From NCBI RefSeq assembly GCF_905397435.1, contig NZ_CAJPVI010000075.1, positions 1 to 34,257 on the forward strand: a stretch of 34,257 bases of DNA, read 5' to 3'. A model generated the notes under the pieces. The model did not search any database and was not told the origin of the DNA. It saw only the letters and a program-made list of their open reading frames with translations. The stretch is from Cupriavidus numazuensis. Lineage in GTDB: Bacteria > Pseudomonadota > Gammaproteobacteria > Burkholderiales > Burkholderiaceae. Made by a program: the position numbers and the translations under genes. Below are positions 6,299 to 14,301 of this stretch, in pieces (position 1 is the stretch's first letter; every line of letters begins with the position of its first letter).

Positions 6299-8502
6299 TG
6301 CGTTCTCTCGTTCGGCGCGGTGCGCACACCGCACGGATGGCGCTTGCCTGCGTCATGTGGCCGGCGCGCGTGTGTGGCCCGGCGGCGGCGCTGGCGCCTT
6401 CGGCGCAGCAACACCCATACGCACAGAGGCGCCAGCAGCGCCAGTGCGAGCCATGCAAACGTCAGCGTGCCCGGATTGCGCGCGACAGCGGCAATGCGGT
6501 CGACCAGCGACGCCGAGACGACGATGCCGGGCGTCATGCCGATGGCCGTCCCCAGCAGGCAATCGCGCAGGCGGATGCGCGATGCGCCCACGACGACATT
6601 GACCAGCGTGAACGGCGCGACAGGCACCAGTCTCAGCGCCACCATCGCGAGCACGCCGTGCTGGCCCACGCGCTGGCTGAGTCGGTTCAGCCGCCGGCCG
6701 CCGAAGCGCTGCACGGCGTTGCGACCGAGCAGGCGCCCCGCCGTGTAGCCCGCCGCAGCGCTCAGCACGGTTCCGGCCAGCGCCATCGCGCCCCCGTACA
6801 GCGGCCCGAATACCACCACTGTCACCACGATCAGCACGGTCACCGGGATCAGCATCAACCCGCCGACGACATAGGCGCACATCATCACAAGCGGCGCGAG
6901 TGGCATCTCGTCCACGCGCTCCATGAAGACCAGCAGGTGACGGAAATCGGCCCATTCGCGCAGCGGCGTATAGCGCCACGCAAACGCCACGCCGGCAAGC
7001 ACCAGCAAAAACCCCACGAGCATCGCCACGTGGCTTGCGGCGCGCGGGCGCGCATCGTGGCCGATGAACTCGGCCATGACCTGATCGGGATCGATCGGCT
7101 CCATCGGGTCGAGCAGCGTGGCGTCGGGCAACGCCGCGTCGACCTCGTCGGGGACACTTGGCATGAAGGGCACCAGGGTCCGCTCTCCCGACCGTTGCAG
7201 CGCGCGCAGCGCATCGTTGAGCCGCGGGTGCTCGGTCAACGCCTGATTCAGCGTGTCGGGCGAGACCGCGAGGTGTTCGCACAGCAAGCGGTCGCGCATG
7301 GCGCGGATCGATGCGGCGATGCGTGCGTCGCCGTTCGATTCGATCACGAGATTGCATTCGGTATCGAGTCCGAAAGACCGGTTGCTCAGGTTCGCGGAGC
7401 CGATCATGAGCAGGCGGTCATCAACGACCATCACCTTGCTGTGGACATTGACGCAGGCATCGCCCAAGCCCGGCACGTGCGGGCAGTACAGCCGGAAGCG
7501 ACCGTGCGAGTCTGCCGCGTGCAATGTCCGGCACTGGCGCGCGCGCAGCACGCCCATGCTCGCTTCCTCGAGCCAGCCGCTTTCCGTCCGGCGCGACACG
7601 AGTGCGATGTCGGGGCTGTCCGGTTCGCGCAACCGGGCTGCGAAGGCGTCGGCGATCAGGGCGGAACTGAAGTACTGGTTTTCGAGGTACAGGCTGTCGC
7701 GCGCGGCGGCGATCGCATCGGTATGGAGTTCGCGGATCTCGCTGACGGCGGGCGCGTCATCGCGCGCCGGATAGGTGCGGCTGATGCCGACCCGTACATC
7801 GGTGGCGTCCGGTGACACCCGGCTCGGCCACGGGTCTGCGCCCGTCGCGGCTGGCATGCGTGGATGACGACCCGTCGCACGCAGCCATCGCTCCGCGGCA
7901 AGATCGCCGAGCGCGCGCGCCGCGTCGCCGTCCACCATGCACTGGACGTCGTGGAACGGCGCGTACGGCTTTCCATCCGGATCGATCCGCCGCGGCTCGT
8001 CGGCGCGGTGCTCGGGCGTGTCCCAGCGGCGGATCGTCAGGTCCAGTCCGCCAACGAACGCCAGCGCGTGGTCGATGACCACCACCTTCTGGTGATGCGA
8101 CGCCCCTGGCGGATGATTGCCGTCCAGGCAGAACGACAGGCGCCGGTGCGCCTCCCAGTGCTGCCGTGCTGCGGGCAGGAATTCGCGCTCGAACGCGAAC
8201 ACCATGGCGAAATCCCAGCTCAGCACGTAAATGTGCAGGTCGGGTCGCCGCTTGCACAACGCATTGAGGAAATCGCGAAGCTCGGCCGGCAATCCATCAT
8301 CCGGCCTCTCCTGCGTCAGGCGTGTGCGGCTGTCGATATCCCATCCGAGGATATAGATGGTTTGCTCGGCACGTGCCAATGCCTCCCGCAGCGCGGTGAA
8401 ATAGGCGTCCGCATCGACCAGCATTGCCAGGCGCGTGCAGGGTTCCACGCGCCAGCAGTTGTGTCCGGGACGCAGCAGCGAGGCTTGGGCATCTTGTGTC
8501 AT
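6295..8502 (-). CDS. Phospholipase D / cardiolipin-synthase-like protein fused to a VTT (TVP38/DedA-like) membrane domain
   Basis: A 735-residue fusion. The N-terminal ~490 residues hold two phospholipase D motifs: HQKVVVID at ~136-144 with a downstream GGLD, and HSKVMVVD at ~351-358 with GSANLSNRS. Both HxKx4D catalytic sets are intact. From ~490 there are several membrane helices and a VTT/SNARE-associated region (GPLYGGAMALAGTVLSAAAGY to PFTLVNVVVGAS), ending in a very Arg-rich cytoplasmic tail. PLD enzymes of this type make cardiolipin or exchange phosphatidyl groups. VTT proteins move lipids across the membrane, so one chain may join synthesis and transport. I chose the ATG at 8502; an upstream TTG at 8610 adds a non-family leader. 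No strong Shine-Dalgarno precedes 8502. Confidence 0.88.
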   Translation of the reverse strand: MTQDAQASLLRPGHNCWRVEPCTRLAMLVDADAYFTALREALARAEQTIYILGWDIDSRTRLTQERPDDGLPAELRDFLNALCKRRPDLHIYVLSWDFAMVFAFEREFLPAARQHWEAHRRLSFCLDGNHPPGASHHQKVVVIDHALAFVGGLDLTIRRWDTPEHRADEPRRIDPDGKPYAPFHDVQCMVDGDAARALGDLAAERWLRATGRHPRMPAATGADPWPSRVSPDATDVRVGISRTYPARDDAPAVSEIRELHTDAIAAARDSLYLENQYFSSALIADAFAARLREPDSPDIALVSRRTESGWLEEASMGVLRARQCRTLHAADSHGRFRLYCPHVPGLGDACVNVHSKVMVVDDRLLMIGSANLSNRSFGLDTECNLVIESNGDARIAASIRAMRDRLLCEHLAVSPDTLNQALTEHPRLNDALRALQRSGERTLVPFMPSVPDEVDAALPDATLLDPMEPIDPDQVMAEFIGHDARPRAASHVAMLVGFLLVLAGVAFAWRYTPLREWADFRHLLVFMERVDEMPLAPLVMMCAYVVGGLMLIPVTVLIVVTVVVFGPLYGGAMALAGTVLSAAAGYTAGRLLGRNAVQRFGGRRLNRLSQRVGQHGVLAMVALRLVPVAPFTLVNVVVGASRIRLRDCLLGTAIGMTPGIVVSASLVDRIAAVARNPGTLTFAWLALALLAPLCVWVLLRRRRQRRRRATHARRPHDAGKRHPCGVRTAPNERTQ

Positions 8503-8593
8503 GGCGAAAGGTAGACCGCGCAAGTTTCGTACCGGGCGGCCGGCCCTGAATCGCCGCGGCCAACGCGTGGCATGTCGCGTACGCCTTACTTGG

Positions 8594-8637
8594 GAGTGCA
8601 AAAGTTGCAAACACGGCGCTAGCGCGCTGTTGCACTC
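8594..8637. repeat. Extended imperfect palindrome between the PLD gene and paaA
   Basis: The outer arms gagtgcaa (8594-8601) and ttgcactc (8630-8637) are perfect complements. They enclose the 10-bp palindrome gcgctagcgc (8616-8625). It lies in the 288-base divergent region, 92 bases upstream of the PLD start. It could be a regulator site or a transcript hairpin for the minus-strand operon. Confidence 0.5.
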
Positions 8638-8643
8638 GCAACG

Positions 8644-8655
8644 CCAACCGGTTCA
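8644..8655. promoter_or_regulatory. Second PaaR-like palindrome (candidate auxiliary operator)
   Basis: ccaaccggttca has the 8-bp palindromic core aaccggtt. It resembles the site at 8701-8712 (core gaccggtc), with centres 57 bp apart. Two related palindromes upstream of paaA suggest cooperative binding by the dimeric TetR regulator encoded downstream. Inferred from similarity only. Confidence 0.4.
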
Positions 8656-8696
8656 TGTGGCAAAAGGAACAGCCAGATCCGCGCCATGCCGTTTAA

Positions 8697-8724
8697 TTGA
8701 CCGACCGGTCGGCTTATATATAAT
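8697..8724 (+). promoter_or_regulatory. paaA promoter with embedded candidate PaaR operator
   Basis: The -35 box TTGACC (8697-8702) and a perfect -10 box TATAAT (8719-8724) are separated by 16 bases. The perfect 12-bp palindrome ccgaccggtcgg (8701-8712) overlaps the -35 box and fills much of the spacer, where a bound repressor would block RNA polymerase. PaaR of Burkholderia is a TetR repressor of paa genes released by phenylacetyl-CoA. The paaR homologue lies five genes downstream of paaA. Confidence 0.75.
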
Positions 8725-8790
8725 GAGGCCGAACCACAGGCGCAAAGCCGGCCGCCAGAGCCGGGACAGCCGCTGCCAAAGGAGGCTCCT

Positions 8791-9795
8791 ATGTACACGC
8801 AGAGTCTGGACTTGCCCGGCAATCCCGCTTCGGTGACCGCAGCCGGGGACGACGCCAGCCGTCAGGCGGCGTTCGATGCACGCATGGCCGCCGACAACAA
8901 GATCGAGCCGCAGGACTGGATGCCCCAGGCCTATCGCAAGACGCTGGTCCGGCAGATTTCCCAGCACGCGCACTCCGAAATCGTCGGCATGCTGCCCGAG
9001 GGCAACTGGATCAGCCGCGCACCGTCGCTCAAGCGCAAGGCCATCCTGCTGGCCAAGGTGCAGGACGAAGGCGGCCACGGCCTCTATCTGTATTCCGCCG
9101 CGGAGACGCTCAATACGTCGCGCGACGAGATGGTCGACGCGCTGCACACGGGCCGTGCCAAATACTCGTCGATCTTCAACTACCCGACGCTGACCTGGGC
9201 CGATGTCGGCGTGATCGGCTGGCTTGTCGACGGCGCGGCGATCATGAACCAGATCCCGCTGTGCCGCTGCTCGTATGGCCCGTACGCCCGCGCCATGATC
9301 CGGATCTGCAAGGAAGAGTCGTTCCACCAGCGCCAGGGTTTCGACGCGCTGCTGGCGATGATGCGCGGCACCGACGCCCAGCGCGAGATGGTGCAGGACG
9401 CAGTCGACCGCTGGTGGTTCCCGGTGCTGATGATGTTCGGCCCGCCCGATTCGGCATCCACCAACAGCGCACAGACCATGGCGTGGGGCATCAAGCGCAT
9501 CTCGAACGACGACCTGCGCCAGAAATTCGTCGATGCCACGGTCGAACAGGCCAAGGTGCTGGGCGTCACGCTGCCCGATCCCGGCCTGCAATGGAATGTC
9601 GAGCGCGGCCACTACGACTACAGCCCGCTGGACTGGGATGAGTTCTGGCGCGTGATCAATGGCGATGGCCCGTGCAATCGCGAACGTTTGGCGACGCGCG
9701 TGAAAGCCCACGAGGACGGCGCCTGGGTGCGCGAAGCCGCGCTGGCCCACGCCGCCAAGCAAGCCGCGCGCGAGACGCAGCGCGAAGCCGCCTGA
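8791..9795 (+). CDS. paaA: 1,2-phenylacetyl-CoA epoxidase, catalytic subunit PaaA
   Basis: A 334-residue ferritin-like diiron subunit of the multicomponent monooxygenase that converts phenylacetyl-CoA to its ring-1,2-epoxide, the first ring-attacking step of the aerobic phenylacetate pathway. Metal-ligand motifs are visible: DEGGH at 92-96 and EESFH at 175-179. Length is close to the family norm. The ATG is preceded by a near-perfect AAAGGAGG Shine-Dalgarno at 8778-8785. It heads the paaABCDE operon: paaB follows after 22 bases and the promoter at 8697-8724 lies directly upstream. PaaA pairs with PaaC structurally and receives electrons from PaaE. Confidence 0.97.
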   Translation: MYTQSLDLPGNPASVTAAGDDASRQAAFDARMAADNKIEPQDWMPQAYRKTLVRQISQHAHSEIVGMLPEGNWISRAPSLKRKAILLAKVQDEGGHGLYLYSAAETLNTSRDEMVDALHTGRAKYSSIFNYPTLTWADVGVIGWLVDGAAIMNQIPLCRCSYGPYARAMIRICKEESFHQRQGFDALLAMMRGTDAQREMVQDAVDRWWFPVLMMFGPPDSASTNSAQTMAWGIKRISNDDLRQKFVDATVEQAKVLGVTLPDPGLQWNVERGHYDYSPLDWDEFWRVINGDGPCNRERLATRVKAHEDGAWVREAALAHAAKQAARETQREAA

Positions 9796-9817
9796 CGCAA
9801 AGGACAAGGAGACAAGC

Positions 9818-10105
9818 ATGACGCAGAAGGAATGGCCGCTGTGGGAAGTGTTCGTGCGCAGCAAGCAGGGGTTGGAGCACAAGCATTGCGGCAGCCTGCA
9901 TGCCGCCGATGCCCAGCAGGCGCTGCATATGGCGCGCGACGTCTATACGCGTCGCCAGGAAGGTGTGTCGATCTGGGTGGTGCCGTCCACCGCGATCACC
10001 GCGAGCGCGCCCGAGGAAAAGCCGGAGCTGTTCGACCCCATGGCCGACAAGATCTACCGGCATCCGACGTTTTACCAGCTGCCCGACGAAGTCAACCATA
10101 TGTAA
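9818..10105 (+). CDS. paaB: 1,2-phenylacetyl-CoA epoxidase subunit PaaB
   Basis: A 95-residue small subunit of the phenylacetyl-CoA epoxidase complex. The N-terminus KEWPLWEVFVRSKQGLEHKHCGSLHA and the C-terminal FDPMADKIYRHPTFYQLPD are highly characteristic. PaaB has no catalytic residues and is thought to bridge PaaAC heterodimers. An AAGGAG Shine-Dalgarno lies six bases before the ATG. It sits between paaA and paaC with short spacers, consistent with one mRNA. Confidence 0.96.
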   Translation: MTQKEWPLWEVFVRSKQGLEHKHCGSLHAADAQQALHMARDVYTRRQEGVSIWVVPSTAITASAPEEKPELFDPMADKIYRHPTFYQLPDEVNHM

Positions 10106-10117
10106 GGGCCCGGCACC

Positions 10118-10960
10118 ATGACGACCCCGACGTCCGACCCCGCGCTGTCGCATCTGCCGCCTGAGCGCACGGCCGCGCTGCGCTACGTGCTGCGGCTAGC
10201 CGACAACGCGCTGATCCTGGGCCAGCGCAATGCCGAATGGTGCGGCCATGGCCCGGTGCTGGAAGAAGACATCGCCCTGGCGAATATCAGCCTGGACCTG
10301 ATCGGCCAGGCGCGGTTGCTCTATGCCCATGCCGGCGAGCTTGAAGGCGCGCTGACCGGCAGGCCGCGCCATGAGGACAATTACGCGTACTGGCGCGGCG
10401 AACGCGAATTTTGCAACTGGACGCTGGCCGAACTGCCGCACAGCGGGCCGCTGGCAGGCACCGCCAGCAGCGACCGCGACTACGCCGTCACTATCACGCG
10501 CAACTTCCTGTACAGCGCGCTGATGGTCGAACTGTGGAACGTGCTGCAGGCGAGTACCGATGCGGAGTTGGCCGCCATCGCGGCGAAATCGATCAAGGAA
10601 GCGCGCTATCACCTGCATCACGCAGCCGGCTGGGTGGTACGCCTCGGCGATGGCACCGAGGCTTCGCACCTGCGCATGCAGCGCGCGCTCGATCACCTGA
10701 TGCCGTACATGAACGAATGCTTCGCCGGCGACGACGTGGAGCAGCTCGCCGCCGCGCAGGGCGTGGCGGTGCCAACCGCCGACCTGCGCGACGCATGGGA
10801 AGCCACAGTCGACGAAACCCTCGCGGAAGCCACGCTGGAAAAGCCGGTGCCGAGCGCCTTTCTTTCGACTGGCAAGCATGGACTGCATTCGGAACACATG
10901 AGCTATCTGCTGGCCGAGATGCAGAGCCTGGCGCGCGCCCATCCCGGCGCGCAGTGGTAG
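10118..10960 (+). CDS. paaC: 1,2-phenylacetyl-CoA epoxidase, structural subunit PaaC
   Basis: A 280-residue ferritin-like helical protein homologous to PaaA but lacking a functional diiron centre in the family. It forms the tight PaaA-PaaC pair needed for activity. Recognisable stretches include LRLADNALILGQRNAEWCGHGP near the N-terminus, EDIALANISLDLIGQAR, REFCNWTLAELP, and the C-terminal HGLHSEHMSYLLAEMQ. The start is 12 bases after the paaB stop, with AAGGG upstream. It ends 14 bases before the chosen paaD start. Confidence 0.96.
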   Translation: MTTPTSDPALSHLPPERTAALRYVLRLADNALILGQRNAEWCGHGPVLEEDIALANISLDLIGQARLLYAHAGELEGALTGRPRHEDNYAYWRGEREFCNWTLAELPHSGPLAGTASSDRDYAVTITRNFLYSALMVELWNVLQASTDAELAAIAAKSIKEARYHLHHAAGWVVRLGDGTEASHLRMQRALDHLMPYMNECFAGDDVEQLAAAQGVAVPTADLRDAWEATVDETLAEATLEKPVPSAFLSTGKHGLHSEHMSYLLAEMQSLARAHPGAQW

Positions 10961-10974
10961 CAGTGGCAACCGAC

Positions 10975-11517
10975 ATGAACACCGTTGCGCTTTCCGACGC
11001 AGAACGAACCACGCGCGCGTGGGCCGCGCTGGAGTCCGTGCCCGACCCGGAAATCCCGGTGGTATCGATCCGCGATCTCGGCATCCTGCGGGACATCGCC
11101 ATCGCCGACGGCGCCACGCTCGAAGTCACGATCACGCCGACGTATTCGGGCTGCCCGGCCATGTCGCAGATCGCCGAGGACATCGGCCAGGCGCTCGACG
11201 CAGCAGGACTCGGGCCCTGGCGCATCCGCACAACGCTGTCACCGGCGTGGACAACCGACTGGATCAGCGACGCTGCACGCGAACGCCTGCGCGAATTCGG
11301 CATTGCGCCGCCGCGGCAGTGCGACGCGGCACCCGCCACGCGGCCGTTGCACTTCGTGCCGCGCGCAGCCCGTGCCGGTGCGCCGGATACCGTCGCCTGC
11401 CCGCGCTGCGGCAGCCGCCATACGCAGGAAATCTCGCGCTTCGCATCGACGGCTTGCAAGGCGCTTTACCGCTGCCTCGATTGCCGCGAACCGTTCGACT
11501 ACTTCAAACCCTACTAA
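10975..11517 (+). CDS. paaD: Phenylacetyl-CoA epoxidase maturation protein PaaD
   Basis: A 180-residue protein with an N-terminal MIP18/DUF59 domain (VPDPEIPVVSIRDLGILRDI and TPTYSGCPAM, with the conserved Cys) and a C-terminal zinc-ribbon-like end. That end contains CPRCGS, an ACKALYRC stretch and LDCREPFDYFKPY. PaaD is required in vivo for an active epoxidase, probably in iron-sulphur cluster maturation of PaaE, and is not a subunit of the purified enzyme. The start is uncertain: ATG at 10975 is preferred, with an in-frame GTG at 10963; neither has a strong Shine-Dalgarno. Confidence 0.93.
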   Translation: MNTVALSDAERTTRAWAALESVPDPEIPVVSIRDLGILRDIAIADGATLEVTITPTYSGCPAMSQIAEDIGQALDAAGLGPWRIRTTLSPAWTTDWISDAARERLREFGIAPPRQCDAAPATRPLHFVPRAARAGAPDTVACPRCGSRHTQEISRFASTACKALYRCLDCREPFDYFKPY

Positions 11518-11551
11518 CCTTTACCAACCCCGCCGTCCCGAGCGAGCTGCC

Positions 11552-12640
11552 ATGACCCCACAGTTCCATCCGCTGCGCGTGGCGCAGGTGCGCCCCGAGA
11601 CGGCCGACACGATTTCCATCGCGTTCGAAGTACCCGAGACTCTGCGGGACGCCTACCGCTTCACGCAGGGCCAGTTTTTGACGCTCAAGGCCCCGGTCGA
11701 CGGCCAGGATCTGCGCCGCTCGTACTCGATCTGCTGCGGCATGCAGGACTATGCCGAGCGCGGCGAGTTGCGCGTGGCGGTAAAACTGGTCGAGGACGGC
11801 GTGTTTTCCAGCCACCTCCATGACACGCTGGCCCCGGGGCAGCTCGTCGACGTGATGACGCCGGACGGCCGCTTCTATGTACCGCTCGATGCGGGCGCTG
11901 CACGCCACTATGTTGCCTTTGCCGCGGGCAGCGGCATCACGCCGGTGCTGTCGCTGATCCGCACCACGCTGGCGGCCGAGCCGCAGAGCCGCTTCACGCT
12001 GGTCTATGGCAACCGCAATGTCGACAGCATCATCTTCTCCGAAGCGCTCGAAGACCTGAAGAACCAGTACCTTTCGCGCTTCACGCTGTACCACGTGCTG
12101 TCGCGCCAGCCGCAGGAAGTCGACCTTCTGCACGGGCGCCTGGACCACGCCCGGGTCACGGCCTTCCTGCAGACGCTGATCCCGGTGGACGGCATCGACG
12201 CCGCGTTCGTGTGCGGACCGGCCTCGATGATCGACGAGGTCGAAGCCGCGCTGCGCGATGCCGGGCTGGATCCGCACCGGATCCACGCCGAACGGTTCGG
12301 CGTGCCGGTCGACCGCCAGAAGCGCGCACCCGCCCACGCCCATGCCGACCACGCCGGCACGGCCGAGCTGGTCGTGGTGCTCGATGGCAAGCAGCACACC
12401 ATGCGCCTGCCGATGGAGGACGGCAAAGTGCTCGACACGGCGCTGGCCGCCGGGCTGGACCTGCCCTATGCATGCAAGGGCGGCGTGTGTTGCACCTGCC
12501 GGGCCAAGGTGCTGGAAGGCCAGGTCGAGATGGAAAAGAACTACACGCTGGAGCCGTGGGAAATGGAAAAGGGCTTCGTGCTGACCTGCCAGGCGCGTGC
12601 GCTTACGCCCCGCGTGGTGGTCAGCTACGACGAACGCTGA
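11552..12640 (+). CDS. paaE: Phenylacetyl-CoA epoxidase reductase PaaE
   Basis: A 362-residue flavoprotein reductase that passes electrons from NADPH to PaaA. An N-terminal FAD-binding barrel carries RRSYSICC (RxYS flavin motif). The NAD(P)-binding domain has AAGSGITPVLSLI and CGPASMIDEVEAAL. A C-terminal plant-type [2Fe-2S] ferredoxin domain has cysteines at ~308, 313, 316 and 346 (C-x4-C-x2-C, then a distal C). The ATG at 11552 gives the standard family N-terminus (MTPQFHPLRVAQVRPET); longer in-frame readings run into paaD. It is the last structural gene of the epoxidase operon, followed by a 147-base gap containing a 7-bp GC hairpin (12661-12684) without a T-tract. Confidence 0.96.
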   Translation: MTPQFHPLRVAQVRPETADTISIAFEVPETLRDAYRFTQGQFLTLKAPVDGQDLRRSYSICCGMQDYAERGELRVAVKLVEDGVFSSHLHDTLAPGQLVDVMTPDGRFYVPLDAGAARHYVAFAAGSGITPVLSLIRTTLAAEPQSRFTLVYGNRNVDSIIFSEALEDLKNQYLSRFTLYHVLSRQPQEVDLLHGRLDHARVTAFLQTLIPVDGIDAAFVCGPASMIDEVEAALRDAGLDPHRIHAERFGVPVDRQKRAPAHAHADHAGTAELVVVLDGKQHTMRLPMEDGKVLDTALAAGLDLPYACKGGVCCTCRAKVLEGQVEMEKNYTLEPWEMEKGFVLTCQARALTPRVVVSYDER

Positions 12641-12753
12641 ACCATAGGCGCTGAACGTGCGCCGGGCCGCGCGCGGTGCCCGGCACGCCCGGCTGGCCAA
12701 GTCGCGCCGTGATTACAATGGGAGGGGAGCGCGTTGCAGACGCCTGGAGGTGA

Positions 12754-12780
12754 CTGACAACCGTCCCACGCATATACAAT
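12754..12780 (+). promoter_or_regulatory. Candidate internal promoter placing a leaderless start on the DUF1835 gene
   Basis: CTGACA (12754-12759) and TACAAT (12775-12780) are spaced by 15 bases. The -10 box ends seven bases before the ATG at 12788, so initiation would fall at or within a base or two of the start codon. No Shine-Dalgarno precedes that ATG. A second TACAAT at 12714-12719 is an alternative upstream promoter. Confidence 0.45.
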
Positions 12781-12787
12781 CACGGCC

Positions 12788-13582
12788 ATGCAATATATCC
12801 ACGTCGTCAACGGCGATGTCGCCGGTAATACCCTGCGCCAGGCGCTGGCCCAGGCTGCCCGGCCCGACCCCGTGGTCGTACTGCGCGACGACCTTGCCGT
12901 GGGCCCGCTCGTGGACGTCGACAGCACCGGGTCGATCCGCTCCGGTTTCTGGCAACGCGTGGCCCCGCACACCGACATCGACTTCGCCGCCGAAATGCGC
13001 CAGGCGCTCGACCAGCTCCAGAAGCTGCGCCAGAGCGACATGGAAATCGCGATCTGGCACGGCCAGAGCGCGGCCGACCAGCTCATGCTGCGCCGGGTCG
13101 TGTTCCACCTTTACCAGGCGCCCCAGCGCATTAATGAAGTCGCGATGGACTTGCGCGAGCTGGAGCTGCCGCCGCAGGCAGGGCTGGCGGCCATCGGCAT
13201 GTATTCGCCGGCACGGCTGGCGCGGCGCTTTTCGACCATCGCGCCGGTTTCGGTGCTACGCCTGGGCCGGCTGGGCTACGAATGGCAGCAGAACGTGCGC
13301 GAGAACGCCGACGTGCGGCTGTGGAAGGGCAATACGCTGGTGCCGGCGGCCTACCACAGCATCGATGACATCATCATGGAACGCGCGCCGTCCGAGTGGA
13401 CGCCTGCGGCCGAGGTGGTGGGCAGCGTGATGGGCGCTATCGAAGGCCTGCTGGCCAGCGACTGGTTCGTGTTCTGGCGCTGCCGCGAGCTGATCTCCAT
13501 GGGACGCATGGTCCTGCGCGGCAACGCCGATTCGCTCGACACCTGCGAGCTGCGCCGGCACGTGATTGCCAGCGCGGAATAG
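12788..13582 (+). CDS. DUF1835 domain-containing protein linked to the paa operon
   Basis: A 264-residue soluble protein. The N-terminus YIHVVNGDVAGNTLRQAL and LRDDLAVGPL match the DUF1835 family; a second, helical half with a C-terminal HTH-like end resembles the DUF3658 region often attached. No catalytic residues can be assigned. The position between paaE and paaR is conserved in Burkholderia cenocepacia (BCAL0211, from memory), where the gene belongs to the PaaR-linked cluster, so a role tied to phenylacetate catabolism is plausible but unproven. The in-frame TGA at 12755 with no other start codon before 12788 fixes the start. No ribosome-binding site is visible. Confidence 0.82.
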   Translation: MQYIHVVNGDVAGNTLRQALAQAARPDPVVVLRDDLAVGPLVDVDSTGSIRSGFWQRVAPHTDIDFAAEMRQALDQLQKLRQSDMEIAIWHGQSAADQLMLRRVVFHLYQAPQRINEVAMDLRELELPPQAGLAAIGMYSPARLARRFSTIAPVSVLRLGRLGYEWQQNVRENADVRLWKGNTLVPAAYHSIDDIIMERAPSEWTPAAEVVGSVMGAIEGLLASDWFVFWRCRELISMGRMVLRGNADSLDTCELRRHVIASAE

Positions 13583-13646
13583 CCGAATAGCGGAACAGCC
13601 CGCTCCTTCTTTTTTCCCCTTCCCGGACACTCCCTGCCGGAACGAC

Positions 13647-14282
13647 ATGGCGCGAACCAAGGCACCCGATTTCGAAGCACAGCGCGAGCAGATCCTGGAA
13701 CTGGCGGCGGCGGCCTTTGCCAACAGCAGCTACCCGAGTACCTCGATGGCCGACCTGGCCGCCGCGTGCGGCACCTCGAAAGCGCGCCTGTACCACTATT
13801 ACGAGAGCAAGGAAGCGATCCTGTTCGACCTGCTGGACCGCTACACGCGCCGGCTGATGCTGATCGTCACCGAGGTCGAGGCCGACTCCGAGCGCCAGGG
13901 CCGCACCGACCGCGAGAGCTTCTCCAGCCTGATCCGCGCGTTCCTGGCCGAGTACGAGAACTCGCAGACGCGCCATATCGCGCTAATCAACGACGTCAAA
14001 TTCCTGGCCGAGGAGCAGCGCGATCTCATCCTCGGCCGCGAGCGCGACGTGGTCGCGGCGTTCTCGCGCATGCTGCGGCGCGCCTACCCGGAACGCGTCA
14101 CGCGCGAAAACCAGACTGCCCTGACCATGACCGTGTTCGGCATGATCAACTGGACCTTCACCTGGCTCAAGCCGGGCGGCAAGCTGTCCTACGCCGCGTT
14201 CGCCGACATGGTGGTGGACCTGCTCGAAGGCGGCCTGCCGGGCAAGGCCGCCGCGCCCGCGGAAGTGCTGGCGCGGCGCTGA
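13647..14282 (+). CDS. paaR: TetR-family regulator PaaR
   Basis: A 211-residue TetR repressor. The N-terminal helix-turn-helix is FANSSYPSTSMADLAAACGTSKARLYHYYESKEAILFDLL (residues ~23-62). The C-terminal ligand domain is all-helical, with FGMINWTFTWLKPGGKLSY. In Burkholderia and other bacteria PaaR binds phenylacetyl-CoA and represses paa genes; the clustering with paaABCDE makes the same role very likely here. The ATG at 13647 has GGA upstream; an in-frame start at 13566 would overlap the previous gene and add non-family residues. The gene ends 19 bases from the convergent kefC-like gene. Candidate targets are the palindromes at 8644-8655 and 8701-8712. Confidence 0.9.
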   Translation: MARTKAPDFEAQREQILELAAAAFANSSYPSTSMADLAAACGTSKARLYHYYESKEAILFDLLDRYTRRLMLIVTEVEADSERQGRTDRESFSSLIRAFLAEYENSQTRHIALINDVKFLAEEQRDLILGRERDVVAAFSRMLRRAYPERVTRENQTALTMTVFGMINWTFTWLKPGGKLSYAAFADMVVDLLEGGLPGKAAAPAEVLARR

Positions 14283-14301
14283 ACGCGGGCCAGCGCTTCC
14301 C

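Noticed and set aside
6016..7815. Long plus-strand open frame (~599 codons) opposite the phospholipase D gene
   Set aside because: Arg/His/Gln-rich translation without family motifs; it mirrors a gene with intact catalytic motifs on the other strand. High GC produces such long shadow frames.
8653..9882. Minus-strand open frame (~409 codons) opposite paaA
   Set aside because: No recognisable domain; paaA on the other strand has a promoter, Shine-Dalgarno and diiron motifs.
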